Shown: positions 34,677-46,348, counted from the first letter of the stretch. The stretch: 64,000 nt of DNA from Manihot esculenta (GCF_001659605.2 NC_035166.2:22627457-22691456), one strand, 5' to 3'. Made by a program: numbers and translations. The notes: generated by a model not told the origin, from the letters alone.

Positions 34677-37050
34677 TGTAATACCCGGCTAGACTCCGGT
34701 ATCGGAAATTCCTACCGTCCGGTGGAATCTCGGATGTCGGAAACCTCTAGAAGGGGAAAACCATGTTTTATGAAATGTTTTTAAGGTATTTTATGTTTTA
34801 AGTAAAAAGGAAAATGAGTTTTGAATGAAAAAGGCCTAAGGAGGCTTTACCAGGTTCGGCCGCCGAAAGTTAAGTTCGGCCGCCGAACATGGATAGGTTT
34901 TGGGGAGCGCCTTTGGCCCCCGAAAGCCTTGTTTGAAAGACTTAAGGTTCGGCCGCCGAACCTCATGTTCGGCCGCCGAACATGCATGAGATGTGGGGGC
35001 ACGTTAGGCCGCCGAAAGGTGGCAGAACCAGCCCTATATAAGGCCCCGTGACCGAAACAGGCGAGGTTTCCTCTCCCATTTCGGCCGACGGTGAGCTCTA
35101 GCCCTCCTTTGGTCATTTTAAATGTTTTCCCTCAAACCTTTCAGATTTTAACGAGTTACATCTTGTTCTTGAAGAGTTTTGAAGTTAGAGTAAGATTGGA
35201 AGCTTGGAGACCAAAGAGCGGATTTCTCCCTACCTCCAAGCTAGGATCGTTTTTCCTCTCGATCTTCAAGAGGTAAGCTTAGATCCAACCTCTCTTGCGT
35301 GTTTTAAGAAAGTTTAAAGTAGATTTATGGGGTAGAAATGCGTGAGTAGGCTTGTTGAAGTTTCTGTTATGTTTATGGGTTCAATGTGCATGTTCTTGAG
35401 CAATGTGCCTTGTTTGTGTGTTGTAGTTGGGGTTTAAGTTAGTTTGAGACCCTTAGGAACTTGTATGCTTGAGTATGCATGTTGTAGAATAGGTCTTTGC
35501 ATGATTGGTTGTGTAGGGGGTTGGAATGGGCAAGAAGAACCAAGTTTCTGCCCTTTGGCAGAAACCAGGTTCGGCAGCCGAAGGGACTTTCGGCCGCCGA
35601 ACCAGCTTGGGAGGCAGCTTTAGGCTGCCGAAGCCTGCCCCCGAAAGTTGGAGTTTCGTCTCTGTCTGGGAGTTTCGGCCGCCGAAGGTGCCGCCGAACC
35701 TGCCTGACTTTCGGATCTGTCTGGACTTTCGGCCGCCGAAGGTGCCGCCGAAAGTGCCCTGTCCAGACTTTTCTTGCATGTTTTTACGTGATGTTTTCAG
35801 GATGTTTTAGGGGGTTTTTGGGGAGTTTAGTAGAGTTATGTTTATGTAAGTTTGGTCCCTCACTGGAGTCCACCTGTGTAGGATCGGACCCGAGGAACCA
35901 AGGTGTTTAGCAGTGTCAGCCATTTCAGAATCGGTGCAGTGCTAGTCTCAGGTGAGTGGAACTAAACCTAATGTTTTAAGCTAAGAAATTAAATGTTTTT
36001 AGAGCATGATCCATGCATCATAAATGCCATGATATATGTATTAGGTTGTTTTGCATTAGAACTCACGAATATGATGCATTGCATAATATGTTGTTGATGT
36101 GGATGGATGTTGGATGATCCTTAGCCCTCAGTATGAGATGAGATAATATGATATGATATGCCATGGTATGATATGAGACAGAAAGACCAAGTCGCCCTTG
36201 GTACTATGTTATGTAAGCGGACACTAGGTGAGGCCTAATCGCCCCTGGTGTAGTTGGACTTGTTATGATATGAGATATGTAAGCGAATACTAGGTGTGGC
36301 CTCATCGCCCCTGGTATAGTTGGACGTACTACAGTATGTAGAGGGCTATAGGTGACAAATTCATCCTTGATGTGATATGTTTGTGATGTGTTGCATTTCA
36401 TGAAAGCATGAATAAGAAAAAGTTACTTAATAAGATACCTAAAAATGGAGGAACTATAATAATAATAAAATGAATAATAAGATACCTAAAAATGGAGGAA
36501 TTAAAGCAAATATTTTTAGTTTCTGCTCACTGGGCTTTCTAGCTCACCCCTCCCCCCTAACCCCAGTCTTGCAGGTGCAGAGTAGATAGAGATAGTCAGG
36601 AGATCAGCAGGTTACGTCCATGGTCATGATTATGTAATAGAATAGTTGTGGACATGATGTAATGTAAGGTTATGTATTGATGTAACAAGAGTTGTATTGT
36701 ATAATGATATTATGTTATATGATCAGAGTTATAGTATTGTGCTTGGCCCGAGTTGGTTAATCCCTTTGTACATGAGTTTTATTTTATGTGTTTCATGTGA
36801 TGGACCGAGTTTGACAAAGGGGTATGCTGACCCTAGGGGTTCTATGAGTTCAGTCATAGTGCATACACAGGTCAAACGGGTTAAAGAAGAAGTTTACAGT
36901 TTTATACTTTAAAGTTTATGCTTATGTTTGATCATGTATGGGATTATACCAGCTATACAGGATGCATGTTAGGCTTGCTACGGGTCCCGGCGGCCTTAAG
37001 CCGATCTGGATCCTAGCGCCGATAGCGGTCCGGATTTGCGGGTCGTTACA
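34677..37050 (+). repeat. 3' LTR of young Gypsy element
   Basis: It has the same length as the 5' LTR and about seven visible substitutions, for example in the ccttgtttg, agtttaaagtag, ctctgtctgg, gtgccgccg, gacatgatg and gccgatagc contexts. It is followed by the TGCAA target duplication. Confidence 0.97.
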
Positions 37051-37055
37051 TGCAA

Positions 37056-37605
37056 TCTCAAAAACTTCTCTATATATTCATCCTCCTTTCGACTCCATTG
37101 AACACAATCATGATATTGGTTATACAAAACTTGGGTGTGATCGCTAAGCAAGAATCACTGTTCAATCATCTGTTTCATCAATAGCCAATTTCATATAGGT
37201 TCAAGTCTCCTGCAATAGCATTTATTTTGAACATATTTCCACCATACTGTTGCCCCACCCTTTAATTTATAAGCCACAATCGAAACCTTTCAATCCTCTT
37301 TGATATTCATAATTTTGAAAAATCGATCAACCTCCGTTAATCAATCAAGGATAGATTCTATATCCAACAAACCAGAAAAGTTTTGAAGGTCTATCTTTAT
37401 CGTGTAATATTCGTGATAACCCTGTTGGGGATTTGCAACCACAAGATTTGAAATGAGCTGTGGGTGTTCAGCTGCGACAGGTTGGTTGTTACCCGTTGTA
37501 GGATTAACTGTCCAATTATCTCCCTCAATTCTGCTAATAATATCTCAATTGCAGTGAGTCGTGCCTCTTAGTTGTCGGTCATGGATAAATTTTGCTCTAA
37601 TATCA
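37056..37605 (-). pseudogene. Gag N-terminal remnant and primer site of old Gypsy element
   Basis: The minus strand continues the old element's gag beyond the young insertion. YKLKGGA..WW-like and DLQNFSGLLDIES-like fragments can be read near 37250-37390. A decayed primer site lies at 37594-37605. The frame is broken by stops. Confidence 0.7.
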
Positions 37606-37799
37606 GTTGAAATAGGACTATTTAGAGTCTGTTAAGAGTTTTAACCAATATCATTTGATTAAGATTAAATTTAAAAAATAGAAGGTTAAAAGTTGAAATT
37701 TCTTATTAAATTTTTAAAATTTGAAAAGGATTTCAACATTCAATAAAATAACTATTTATAAAAACAAAAATTCTAACGTAAAAATTTATAAAAAAAAAT

Positions 37800-40410
37800 T
37801 TAAAAACTTAAATTTGAGAATAAAAATTAAATTTGATTCAAATCTTTTATAAAATTTAAAATTAATTTTTCATTTAAATAAAATAATATAAAAATATAAT
37901 ATTTAATGAACAACCATCTACACTCAAATCGTCTTATTATTCGATTGACTTGTCCGATTATCCGATTGGCTTTTGTTTAGAATCTTGACCGTAATATTTA
38001 TTTTTTAAAAAATAATATTTTAAAAATATTTTTAATCTTTTAAGGTGAAAATATTTATTATTAAAAAATCTTTATTTTTCATCTAATAATTATGTCAATA
38101 TTAACAAGTATTCTCATGTATTTTTAAAATTAATATTTCAATTTCTATGTTTTGACTATTTAAATTGATGGTCTCTGGGCTAATTTTTCATAAATTATTA
38201 AAATATTCTTAAAAGTATATATTTCTTTTATTCTTACATTATATTAAAACTAACACTTGCATCTCTAAATTTTTAAAATATAAATACTTTAACCATTATA
38301 TTTTAATTTTATTAAAATTATAAAAAAATATTTTACTTTTTAATATCATAAAGAGTTTTTAATTTAATCAAATTAATATATATATATATATATTAATTTT
38401 AACAAAACTCTAAAATATAGACTTACAAATTTAATCGAATAGTCCGTGCATCTAAATAAATCTAAGAGATTTCGAATTTTATTTTTCTAATTTTCATTTT
38501 TAAAAAAAATCTTAAATATTTATTTCAAAAAAAGTTCAAAATATTTTTAAAAATTACCCTCGATAAAAGGTTAAACCAATTTAAATTACTGAAAGCTAGA
38601 CTAAAAATTTTGAGCATATTAATCCAATTAATTGTTTAAATTAATTACATAAATTTTAATATAATAATTATTAATTTTTTAAATATAAACTTGAATTTTA
38701 TGTTAGATTGATAAGAAAAACTTAGCCTGGATTTTGACAAACTGCAATTCTTTTTTTTCAACACAAAGACAAACTGCAGTTCCGAGACGACGGTGCCAAC
38801 TGCCAAAGATACTTCCACAATAACAATTAAAATTAAAATTAAAATTAAAAAATTAAAAAATAAACAAAACTGCCAAAGATAAACCTGTGGGCTAACCCTA
38901 TCCGTGAGCTCTTTTGCACTTTACAACTTGGGATTTGCGTGTCCTTTTCTTTTCTTGACCAGCCTTCTAACGTTCTTTTTTTCTAGAAGTTTTATTATTA
39001 TTTAAGAAATTAAAAATGTGTCTACAAATTGAGCGTAAATAATCTAAATTCACTTCCGTGCAAGACCCATACAATAGTTATTGGTTTGAAATTTTTTGTG
39101 TCCAATTCAAATACATTTAGATTAAAAATTAAAAGTGACTAATGAATTCGAGAGAGAATATCTTTTTTTTTTATTTTTTTCGCCAGTCTCCGGCTGAACA
39201 TGTGCTTTGCGAGATGCCATGATCCGTTCAAGTTTTGCGAGTAAATGGCAACTGAATTATATAATATTATTAATCAATTCCAGAATTCAAATATTCTAAC
39301 ACAATCCCCTTTTCACTATTAAAAAAAATTATATATATAATTTAAAACTTAATTGAACTTCTGCATATCTAAGTATGTGAGAAACTGAAAAAAAAAATTA
39401 ACTTAAAAAATCACCTTTCATAATGAAAAAAAATTATTTAAAAAATATTGTTATCACAAATTAAAATTTGAATATTCATTAACGGAAACTTTAATCAAAC
39501 AACTTAGATAAGATGAGAAATTCAAAAGAGGATAAATCCAATCAATAAAATTCAGATATAAAATCGAGTATCCAAATGGCAAACTGCAATGAAATTGAAA
39601 TTAGATTGATAAATTTTGTTAATATTTTAAAAAGATCCCAACCGTTTGCTGTTGAGAAGAACCAGTGAAGCATGCCATTTGAGTGGACGAGGAGATAAAG
39701 CCAGAGAGCTAGCTACTTCTTCAACCATTTATTTAAGAATAATATTAATAATAATATTTTTTTTCTTAATAAATGAGCCTTATCCATAATTTATGGAATA
39801 GGCAAAACAGAGTGAGTGGCACGGTTCAGACAAGATGTGCATATGGGCAACTTACCTAAACATGTGCAATTAATTAATTAATTAATAATTACTGTGCTAA
39901 ACGCAAAATCCGCTTAAGGATGCAAACCAGACACGCCTCAAATTCTTCAATTACTGTTTCAATTATCTATATTTTAAAGGAAAATAAATATTTTTTTTAA
40001 AACAAAAAAAAAAGAAATTGGATAATGTTATTGTTAAATCCAAATTTTTGACAGACCCCACCAGCACCAACCTCTTTGTATTTTGATCCCTGCAGCTCCG
40101 TAGCTATTTACTTTCTTCTTCTTGTTTTCTCTTTGAAGCTTTCAAACTTGAAGAACAAACCAATTCCCTCTTCTCTCTCCATCCATCTCTGTCTAAGCCT
40201 GGTCAAAAAGAACAAACTTTTTTCAAGTTCTTGACTTCTTCTTTGAAAAATCTAAGTGGCTCTTATTTGATTTTGCGTTTCAAGGTTATTTCATTACATT
40301 TTTGCCTTTGTCAAAACATTTTCTCTTCATATACCCTTTTACCTTGGTGCAAAATTTTTTTTAATGCTATTATAAGTTCATAGTGACACCCAGTTGTATA
40401 CATAGTAGCC
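37800..40410. other. Intergenic region upstream of ACHT-type thioredoxin gene
   Basis: The stretch is mainly AT-rich DNA with poly-A/T runs and an (aattaaaatt)-like low-complexity tract at 38822-38865. No gene is recognised. 40100-40410 is pyrimidine-rich and probably includes the 5' untranslated region of the thioredoxin gene. Confidence 0.5.
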
Positions 40411-41527
40411 ATGGCTTGTTCATTGAAATGCAATCTCAGTACTTCTAGGATGAACGAGACTATTCTGAACTCAAAAATCGCAGGTGCTTCTGGGTTTTGT
40501 CCATCTTTTGGTACTGCACGAATTGGAGAATCCAAAGCCAATGGCTTCCCTATTCTGAGAATAGATTTCATGGGCAAACCACTTGTTTTCCCAGATCAAA
40601 ATGACCACGAAGATTCGAGTACCAAAGCACCAAGCAATTTCATTGTTCGTGTATGTGGACCTCTTTCATCCTCTGTTTCATTCTCTCTTTTCATTAGCAT
40701 TTCTGGGTTCAAAACTGATGTTTCATTTCTTACTTTACAGTCACAAGCTTCGATCTGTGTGAGCAGAGCTCTCAGATGGTGGGAGAAAACCCTTACACCC
40801 AATATGGTTGAGATCCATTCAGCTCAAGAGCTTGTTCACTCCTTGCTTAATGCTGGTGATAAATTGGTGATTGTTGACTTCTATTCTCCTGGATGTGGAG
40901 GCTGCAAATCCCTCCATCCTAAGGTATAAAATTTTCTTCTAATTGGGTATATCACATAAGAAAAACCTAGTTTGTCATCTCTATCTGCTAATTTGTGGGT
41001 AAATTTCTTATGATCTGAACATTTTTTTTCTTCTTATCAGATTTGTCAGCTGGCTGAATCATACCCAAATGCAATTTTTCTAAAAGTAAACTATGAAGAG
41101 CTCAAAATCATGTGTCAGGCTCTCCATATTCATGTCCTGCCATTTTTAAGGTTCTATAGAGGTGCAGAAGGGCGCTTATGTAGCTTTAGCTGCACTAATG
41201 CTACCGTAAGTTATCTTTCTCCTTCTTTTCATTAGGTGGATAAAGAACTTATTATACAATAATCAATCTTTCATGAAAAATTCTGAGTCAGTTCATGTGC
41301 TACAGATCAAGAAATTCAAGAATGCATTGGCTAAGCATGGGGCAGATCGATGTAGCCTAGGCCCAGCCAAGGGTTTAGATGAAGCTGAGTTACTGACATT
41401 GGCATCAATGGGGGAATTGCCGATAGGCTTACCTTTAACATCCACTAAAGAAGAAAGTGCTGGGGATTTTAGTGTGAGAAGCATTGATTTGCCTGGTGTT
41501 TGTAGCAATACTGCGGTTGGAGTTTGA
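40411..41527 (+). CDS. ACHT: Atypical Cys/His-rich thioredoxin (ACHT), chloroplast
   Basis: This is a plastid thioredoxin-like protein that relays oxidising equivalents, for example from 2-Cys peroxiredoxin. Four exons (40411-40650, 40741-40923, 41041-41205, 41306-41527) join in frame to 269 residues. The first ~80 residues are a Ser-rich transit region. RWWEKTLTPNMVEIHSAQEL leads into the thioredoxin fold. The active site is SPGCGGCKSLHPK, the CGGC variant typical of ACHT proteins instead of CGPC. VLPFLRFYRG (cis-Pro) and LCSFSCTNATIKKFK, with the extra Cys residues of this group, follow. The C-terminal tail after ~210 is poorly conserved. I cannot decide which ACHT paralog it is. Confidence 0.92.
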
Positions 41528-43539
41528 GTTATAGTACTAAGATTTATGAAAAATAGTAATGGGATTGCATTGGGTGGTTTTTATTCTTGAATTGTATATA
41601 TCTATTATTGGATTTCCAGAAGCAGGCCGGTTTCCAGGTTTTCTTTTTGATTCAACCTTGATCCCAGACGCTTCATGGAAATTATTTAGGCATTGGAGAT
41701 TGTATTATTGTCAGGGATCATTGTCATCTATTGATTATTTTTTTTCTTGGTCTGTGATTTGTGGGATTTTTCTTATTTTTCCCATTCTAATCCCATTTTT
41801 GAGTATTACTTTTGTGTTTCTGTATAGAATTTGAACGAGTCCCCATCAATGAACTTGCTAATGAAAAGCATATGACACCTCACTTTTGTAAAAGATCCAG
41901 CTTGATTTGTTTGGAAGAGTGCACTTTTCTGAAATATTATGATTGTGGGTTATGCTGGATAACACTGGATCCTTTTGATATGGAATTAATGCGGTGGTTG
42001 AAGCCAGAAAGCTTCCAAAAATTCAATCTTCATGTCATTTTCAGCTACCTTTTCTTCCACAAGTTTAATATGATTCCGCATCAGCGATTGATCCATTATT
42101 GCGTACGCCAAGATCTGTCTGTCTCCAACTCTCACATTTAGACGAATTTCATCAAAGGTATTGCGTAATTTAAAAGTTATAATTTCCCAACCATTTCTTA
42201 TTGGGCAATGGGTCCTCACACAATCTGTATATGGATGGGTGATTGCAAGTGGGACAAATTCTGACAGACTCAGCACGCACACCCATCAGATCATCCAATG
42301 GATTAAGTTTCCTCTTTTATTTTTCCTAGTTCTCTCTAGATATTACAAATTATATTTAAATGGGGGAATCTTTTCTTTGTATGTATTACTGTTTCTGTTT
42401 CTTAAATGGATGAAATCTAGATAAGCTTCACAGGTGAATCAACCCTGCTGCTGCAACTTGTACCACTCTCTGTTTTATCCATTATCATTTTTTTACATTT
42501 CTTTAGAGGTTTAATTTTATATCTAAATTAATTTAAAATATTTGGGCATGTTTTTCTTATGTGTTCTTTTAATTTTGTAGATATTTCTGAGACTATGAAA
42601 ACGGGTAATTGATCAAATGAAAAACTAATTTACTTAACCAAACTAAATATATAAACTTTAATTTGATTCAGTTGTATTTAATTTTTAAAATTTAATAAAA
42701 TTTAAGACTCGTTGATTACTATTGTGATTTTAAGATTTTCAATTTTTAAAAAGGGAAAAAAAAGCTGGAAATGTGTTTGGTGTGATATAATGTTTTTATT
42801 TTTTAACAGATTATATTAAATTAAAACGTTTTAAAAAAACTAAAAGAGACAAACATAAAAAAGCTGATTTTTTTTTTCTTGTGGTTGTATAAACTTGAAT
42901 CTATTTCCATGGCTTTGATTGATGTAAATCTAAGACTGATTGGTCACAGGAAATAGAAAGTTGGTATCTTTTATTTAAATTCATAAAAATTTGATGGTTA
43001 TGATTTTTCTGTTTGATTGAATTTAATTTGATCTTAAAGAATGAAGTAAAAGAGGCTAAAAGATGGATAAAAACAGCCTAGGGATTTAAGTTTTGATTTG
43101 CGAATAATCGACAACTCCTCTGGAATAAACAAAAAGATGGGAAAGAGCTAAATTAATCCTACAACTCTCTTTCTAATCTTTTTAGAGAGAGAAAACTCTC
43201 TTTTCATCTGTTTTTTTTTTTTTGGGGCGAAAGGCTCTTCTCTTACCAAATCCGCCGGCTTTCCCTGCCTCTCTAAACGGGGTTTTTTTCTTTGTTCTGG
43301 TTGTGGGTTGCCGTCCCCATAGCCGGGATGGATGTTTTCTTTTCCTTTCATTTTCTGTTTCTTCTAGTTTTTCTTACAGCGGGCTTTTTCAGTGAAGGAT
43401 ATTTGGCTGCATGTTCACTTTTTCGCTCTGTGGTTGGTGATGTTTTAAGAATTAAAACCGCACAGGTCTTTTCTTCCCTTATGTTTATCGGCGGAAGATG
43501 AAGATGGTGGTTGTGTGAGAAACCTCGGGAGACATGTTA

Positions 43540-43935
43540 TTGTGTCCGAAAACGCACCTCTTCGCCTTCCAACAAAGCTGCAAATCTGTGATGGCTTCCC
43601 TTGAACCTTGATTTGATGGCTTTGTTGTTGAGTTTTTATGGTTCTTTTGCTTTGGTGCAACAAACCTCTTTTTCTCCTTCTCAAATCTGTTTTGCACTTG
43701 GCATTCTGTTTATTATCACATTGCTTTCTCTCTTACTTCGAGGCTTCTGATTTCTTGATGTTGGTTATTTCTCCTCTATTATTCAGTTGGTTCCTATGGC
43801 TTTGTAGCTATGGTTGCAGGAAAATGCTTCTTTTCGCTATTGATTCGGCTTCGTGGTGACCATGGATTCCTATAGCGTTGAAGGAGTGGCGCAGATTCAA
43901 TTGTCGGGTCAAGGTTCGGGTCCTATGATTCATTA
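43540..43935 (+). repeat. Non-LTR-like repeat, copy 1
   Basis: Copy 1 aligns with 44393-44790 through aaaacRcacctctt, gccttccaac, gcttcccttga, ttggctcc/ttggttcct, gattcRgctt and gggtcaaggttcg blocks. It is followed by an A-rich tail at about 44060, which suggests the 3' end of a LINE-type element. No reverse transcriptase is present. Confidence 0.5.
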
Positions 43936-44392
43936 GTGTTCAGTGGGCTTTTTATTTTGGACCCTAGAAGCCTTTGGTTGTAATTGATACTTTCTGTTTA
44001 GATTTGAGTTTTATATTTTTTATTTAGCCTAAGCCATGAAATGAAATCTATACCTTTGGAAAAAAAAAAAAGAAAATAGAAAAGAGAAGATATGTAATGA
44101 TTTTCTAAAATAGAAAAACAAAAATAGAAAATAATTTCTTGTTTTTAATAAACTAAAAACAACAAAACTACAATATAAACAACCACATTCTTAATTTTTA
44201 ACATTATTAAAAATGGATAAATCAAACTAAATCAACCGGTTGAGTTAAAAACCTTATTTAAAGAGAAAGGCTTTAAATTGGTTGTGAACCAGCCAGGTAA
44301 CGAGCAAATCATCACTCTAGATGATTTGAAACCAATTTACTTAATCGAATTGTTTGTCACAATATGCTGCAAGTGAAATCTAAAGAGGCACA

Positions 44393-44790
44393 TTTGTCAC
44401 CAAAAACACACCTCTTTGCCTTCCAACTAAGCTATGCAGGTGTGTTAGCTTCCCTTGACCCTCGTATTATTGGCTTTGTATGAAGTTTTATGTTTCTTTG
44501 CAATGGTGGAGTAAGCCCCCACATCCTTTTTTTCATCAGTTTTTGCATGCGGCTTCTCTTTTGTTTTATTTGTGTTTTATTGTCATTCTCGTTCTTATTT
44601 TGAGTTTCTATTCTACTAATGGTTTTTCTTCTTTGTGCTTCAATTGGTTATATGGCTCCAAAAGCTCATTTTTGCCGCTGATTCAGCTTCTTGGTGACTG
44701 AAGTTTCTTGTCGTGGAGGTCCTAGAGGATAAGTGACATAGTTATGGACAAAATAGGTTTGATCAATCGAGTCAAGGTTCGAGTTCTAGC
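44393..44790 (+). repeat. Non-LTR-like repeat, copy 2
   Basis: This is the direct-orientation partner of 43540-43935, about 850 bp downstream and substantially diverged. It ends in gagtcaaggttcgagttctag. It lacks an obvious poly-A tail. Confidence 0.5.
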
Positions 44791-45300
44791 GAAATAACCA
44801 GCAGACTAGAATTAACAACAAGAATTGCTTCTCGAAGGTGCTGGGAGATGAAGGTCACAAAAAGCATACCATTCTCCTAGATCCATAGCCTGCAGACAAA
44901 ATTCATACAAAAATCATCTTCCCTATCCGATCCAACATCATGCTTACCACTATTGATCTGTAGCTTCTGTTAATCATTCTCCCGCACAAGGTTGCTGATG
45001 CTCCTGCACAAGGCCAAAGATTTACCAAAGATAATAAATATAACAAAAGAAAAGAATAGTTTTACCCTTTATGGTTCTTCATTGCCCTTACTTCAGCTTC
45101 TTTTAATTTTAAAACTCTCTAAATTAAAAGGATTGGAGACAACCTTGTACCATTTAGTAAAATTTGAAACACATGTTGAAACCACATGGCTCATGCATAG
45201 CCACCATATGAGATAAATGACCAAGTACTTGGATTTAAAATCAATAATTATCAGAACGTCTGTTTTCTGGTAAGGAAAGCATATTAGAGTAAGAAAATTA

Positions 45301-45381
45301 TGTCTCAGATATGTAGTGTCTCAAGGTTAAATTATTTTCATTGCAGTTGCTCGGAGTATATTTAATACCCCATCATAGGCA
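45301..45381 (-). ncRNA. Box C/D snoRNA, snoR77Y-like (copy 2)
   Basis: On the minus strand a box C TATGATG (45377-45371) and box D CTGA (45308-45305) are ~80 nt apart. An imperfect terminal stem TGCC/GACA closes the molecule. A D'-like CCGA (45354-45351) is preceded by the guide ATTAAATATACT. Its core TTAAATATAC is complementary to the GTATATTTAA block of 18S rRNA (region of plant Um~580). AATGAAA may serve as C'. The guide is shared with the snoRNA at 46283-46348, so the two are paralogs. Confidence 0.75.
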
Positions 45382-45529
45382 CAGTGAAAAGCATCTTGCA
45401 GTATACTCTGGCTCGTAAATGAGCATATAACTAAATTTAAGAAACAGAGAAATCTGAAAAACCCAAAAAGAAAATGCCAAGCAAATGAACAAAACCATAA
45501 AAGAAATTCCCAAATTCAAGTGATTATTT

Positions 45530-45609
45530 TGCCTCAGCGGTAGTGACAATTAGATATAAATCATCACAGTAATATCTGATATTACGTGCATTTGATGTCA
45601 TCATAGGCA
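45530..45609 (-). ncRNA. Box C/D snoRNA guiding 18S rRNA at GGTAGTGAC
   Basis: This is a canonical 80-nt C/D snoRNA on the minus strand. It has stem TGCC, box C TATGATGA (45605-45598), C' TGTGATGA (45568-45561), box D CTGA (45537-45534) and closing stem GGCA. The guide before box D is antisense to GGTAGTGACAAT, 12 bases identical to the conserved 18S rRNA block. The fifth base before box D pairs with the A of GGTA, predicting a 2'-O-methyl-A. By memory this is the site served by yeast snR52 and human U83. Confidence 0.88.
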
Positions 45610-45951
45610 GCGCAAGGTGCTATGGATCCACCAACTAATGGTGATAATGATGTAAATCTACCATTTTTTTTTAAATAGAACATACAAAGCGTGGTAATTC
45701 CAGAAACCATGCATAATAATTTGCACATCAAATTCACTTGAGGTGCAGGTAAGTCTTCAACTTCTTTGAAGTGCAGAAGTCATCAAAATGCAATGCAAGT
45801 TTTCTGAAACGAACAAACCCCACACGAAATGCATAATCTTGGAGACGAAATGACAAGTTCAAACTTAATAATCCAACTCGAAAGAGACTAATAAAAATGA
45901 TATAAATATTCCAAAGATCAATAGAAAAAAAATATTGGACGACATGCAAAA

Positions 45952-46036
45952 TGCATCAGAGAGATTCCCATTTAGACTAAGTCATCATTCTCCATAGGAG
46001 TAGCTGATGTCCCTGTCTATTTTGTCATCACTTGCA
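45952..46036 (-). ncRNA. Box C/D snoRNA with two adjacent 25S rRNA guides
   Basis: The minus-strand 85-nt RNA has terminal stem TGCA/TGCA, box C GTGATGA (46031-46025), C' AATGATGA (45989-45982) and box D CTGA (45959-45956). The guide before D is antisense to GAGATTCCCA (45961-45970). An upstream guide is antisense to TGTCCCTGTCTA (46008-46019). In 25S rRNA these are neighbouring parts of one conserved run (GAGATTCCCACTGTCCCTG), so one RNA can cover both. The D' box is degenerate. Confidence 0.85.
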
Positions 46037-46282
46037 CTATATACATGTACTTCAATTTTTAATATGAAAAATTCAATAGAAAATGCATCTATGGAGAACA
46101 GCAGCAACTGTTATAATCATGGAAAAATCTGATTGGTTGCAGGGATAACAGAAGGAAATAACTGAATCCTGTGCACCCAATAATAATTTGAAAAGCATAA
46201 ACCAGAACAAATATGATAAATCTAGCTAAATTGATCACCCTTATAACCAAAAAGAGAATACTCAAAAGAAACTAACCCTAAA

Positions 46283-46348
46283 TGCCTCAGATCAAAATTC
46301 TTTTCATAGACAATAAATCTCAGAGTATATTTAACACCATCACTGGCA
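46283..46348 (-). ncRNA. Box C/D snoRNA, snoR77Y-like (copy 1)
   Basis: On the minus strand a TGCC stem is followed by box C GTGATGG (46343-46337), guide TTAAATATACT and a perfect D' CTGA (46323-46320). C'-like CTATGAA, box D CTGA (46290-46287) and the closing GGCA follow. The guide pairs with GTATATTTAA of 18S rRNA. The fifth base before D' points to a U, in line with the plant snoR77Y / yeast snR77 site as I remember it. At 66 nt it is short but complete. Confidence 0.8.

Larger units (their letters stand above)
27938..37050 (+). mobile_element. Young non-autonomous Ty3/Gypsy LTR retrotransposon
   Basis: The element has a 2,374-bp 5' LTR (27938-30311) and a 2,374-bp 3' LTR (34677-37050), both running from TGTAATACCC to GTCGTTACA. 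It is flanked by a perfect 5-bp target duplication TGCAA (27933-27937, 37051-37055). The primer site TGGTATCAGAGCC lies at 30315-30327 and the polypurine tract at 34664-34676. The interior is only ~4.4 kb: gag is open, but pol is frameshifted throughout and the integrase core appears deleted. I count about seven LTR-LTR differences (~0.3 %), so insertion was recent. The pol remnants resemble Tekay/Del-type chromoviruses. It inserted into the older minus-strand Gypsy element. Confidence 0.95.
23858..37790 (-). mobile_element. Old degenerate Ty3/Gypsy LTR retrotransposon, interrupted
   Basis: The outer element runs on the minus strand. AT-rich terminal repeats are recognisable from the shared ataggac..ttta..tgttaRgagttttaa blocks at about 23860 and 37610. 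A decayed initiator-Met primer site (tgatattagagc on the minus strand, 37594-37605) lies beside the right repeat. Between them, in minus order, are remnants of gag, a Cys-His knuckle, protease, reverse transcriptase, RNase H and integrase, all with many stops. The young element at 27938-37050 was inserted into the gag region. Exact outer ends are uncertain. Confidence 0.8.
41528..45300. other. Intergenic region with two diverged repeat copies
   Basis: 41528-41830 is probably the 3' untranslated region of the thioredoxin gene. 42480-43130 is AT-rich. 43140-44070 starts with a pyrimidine-rich ctctctttctaatc tract and ends in an A-rich tail (44060-44075), the outline of an internally deleted non-LTR element. 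44100-44390 is AT-rich, and 44390-44800 repeats part of the former. 44800-45300 shows nothing recognisable. No intact gene is seen. Confidence 0.45.

Noticed and set aside
45690..45790. Possible fifth snoRNA: TGATGA-like box at 45786-45780 and a stretch antisense to GGTAATTCCAG of 18S rRNA at 45693-45703.
   Set aside because: No box D (CTGA) at a suitable position and no terminal stem; the rRNA-like match may be chance.
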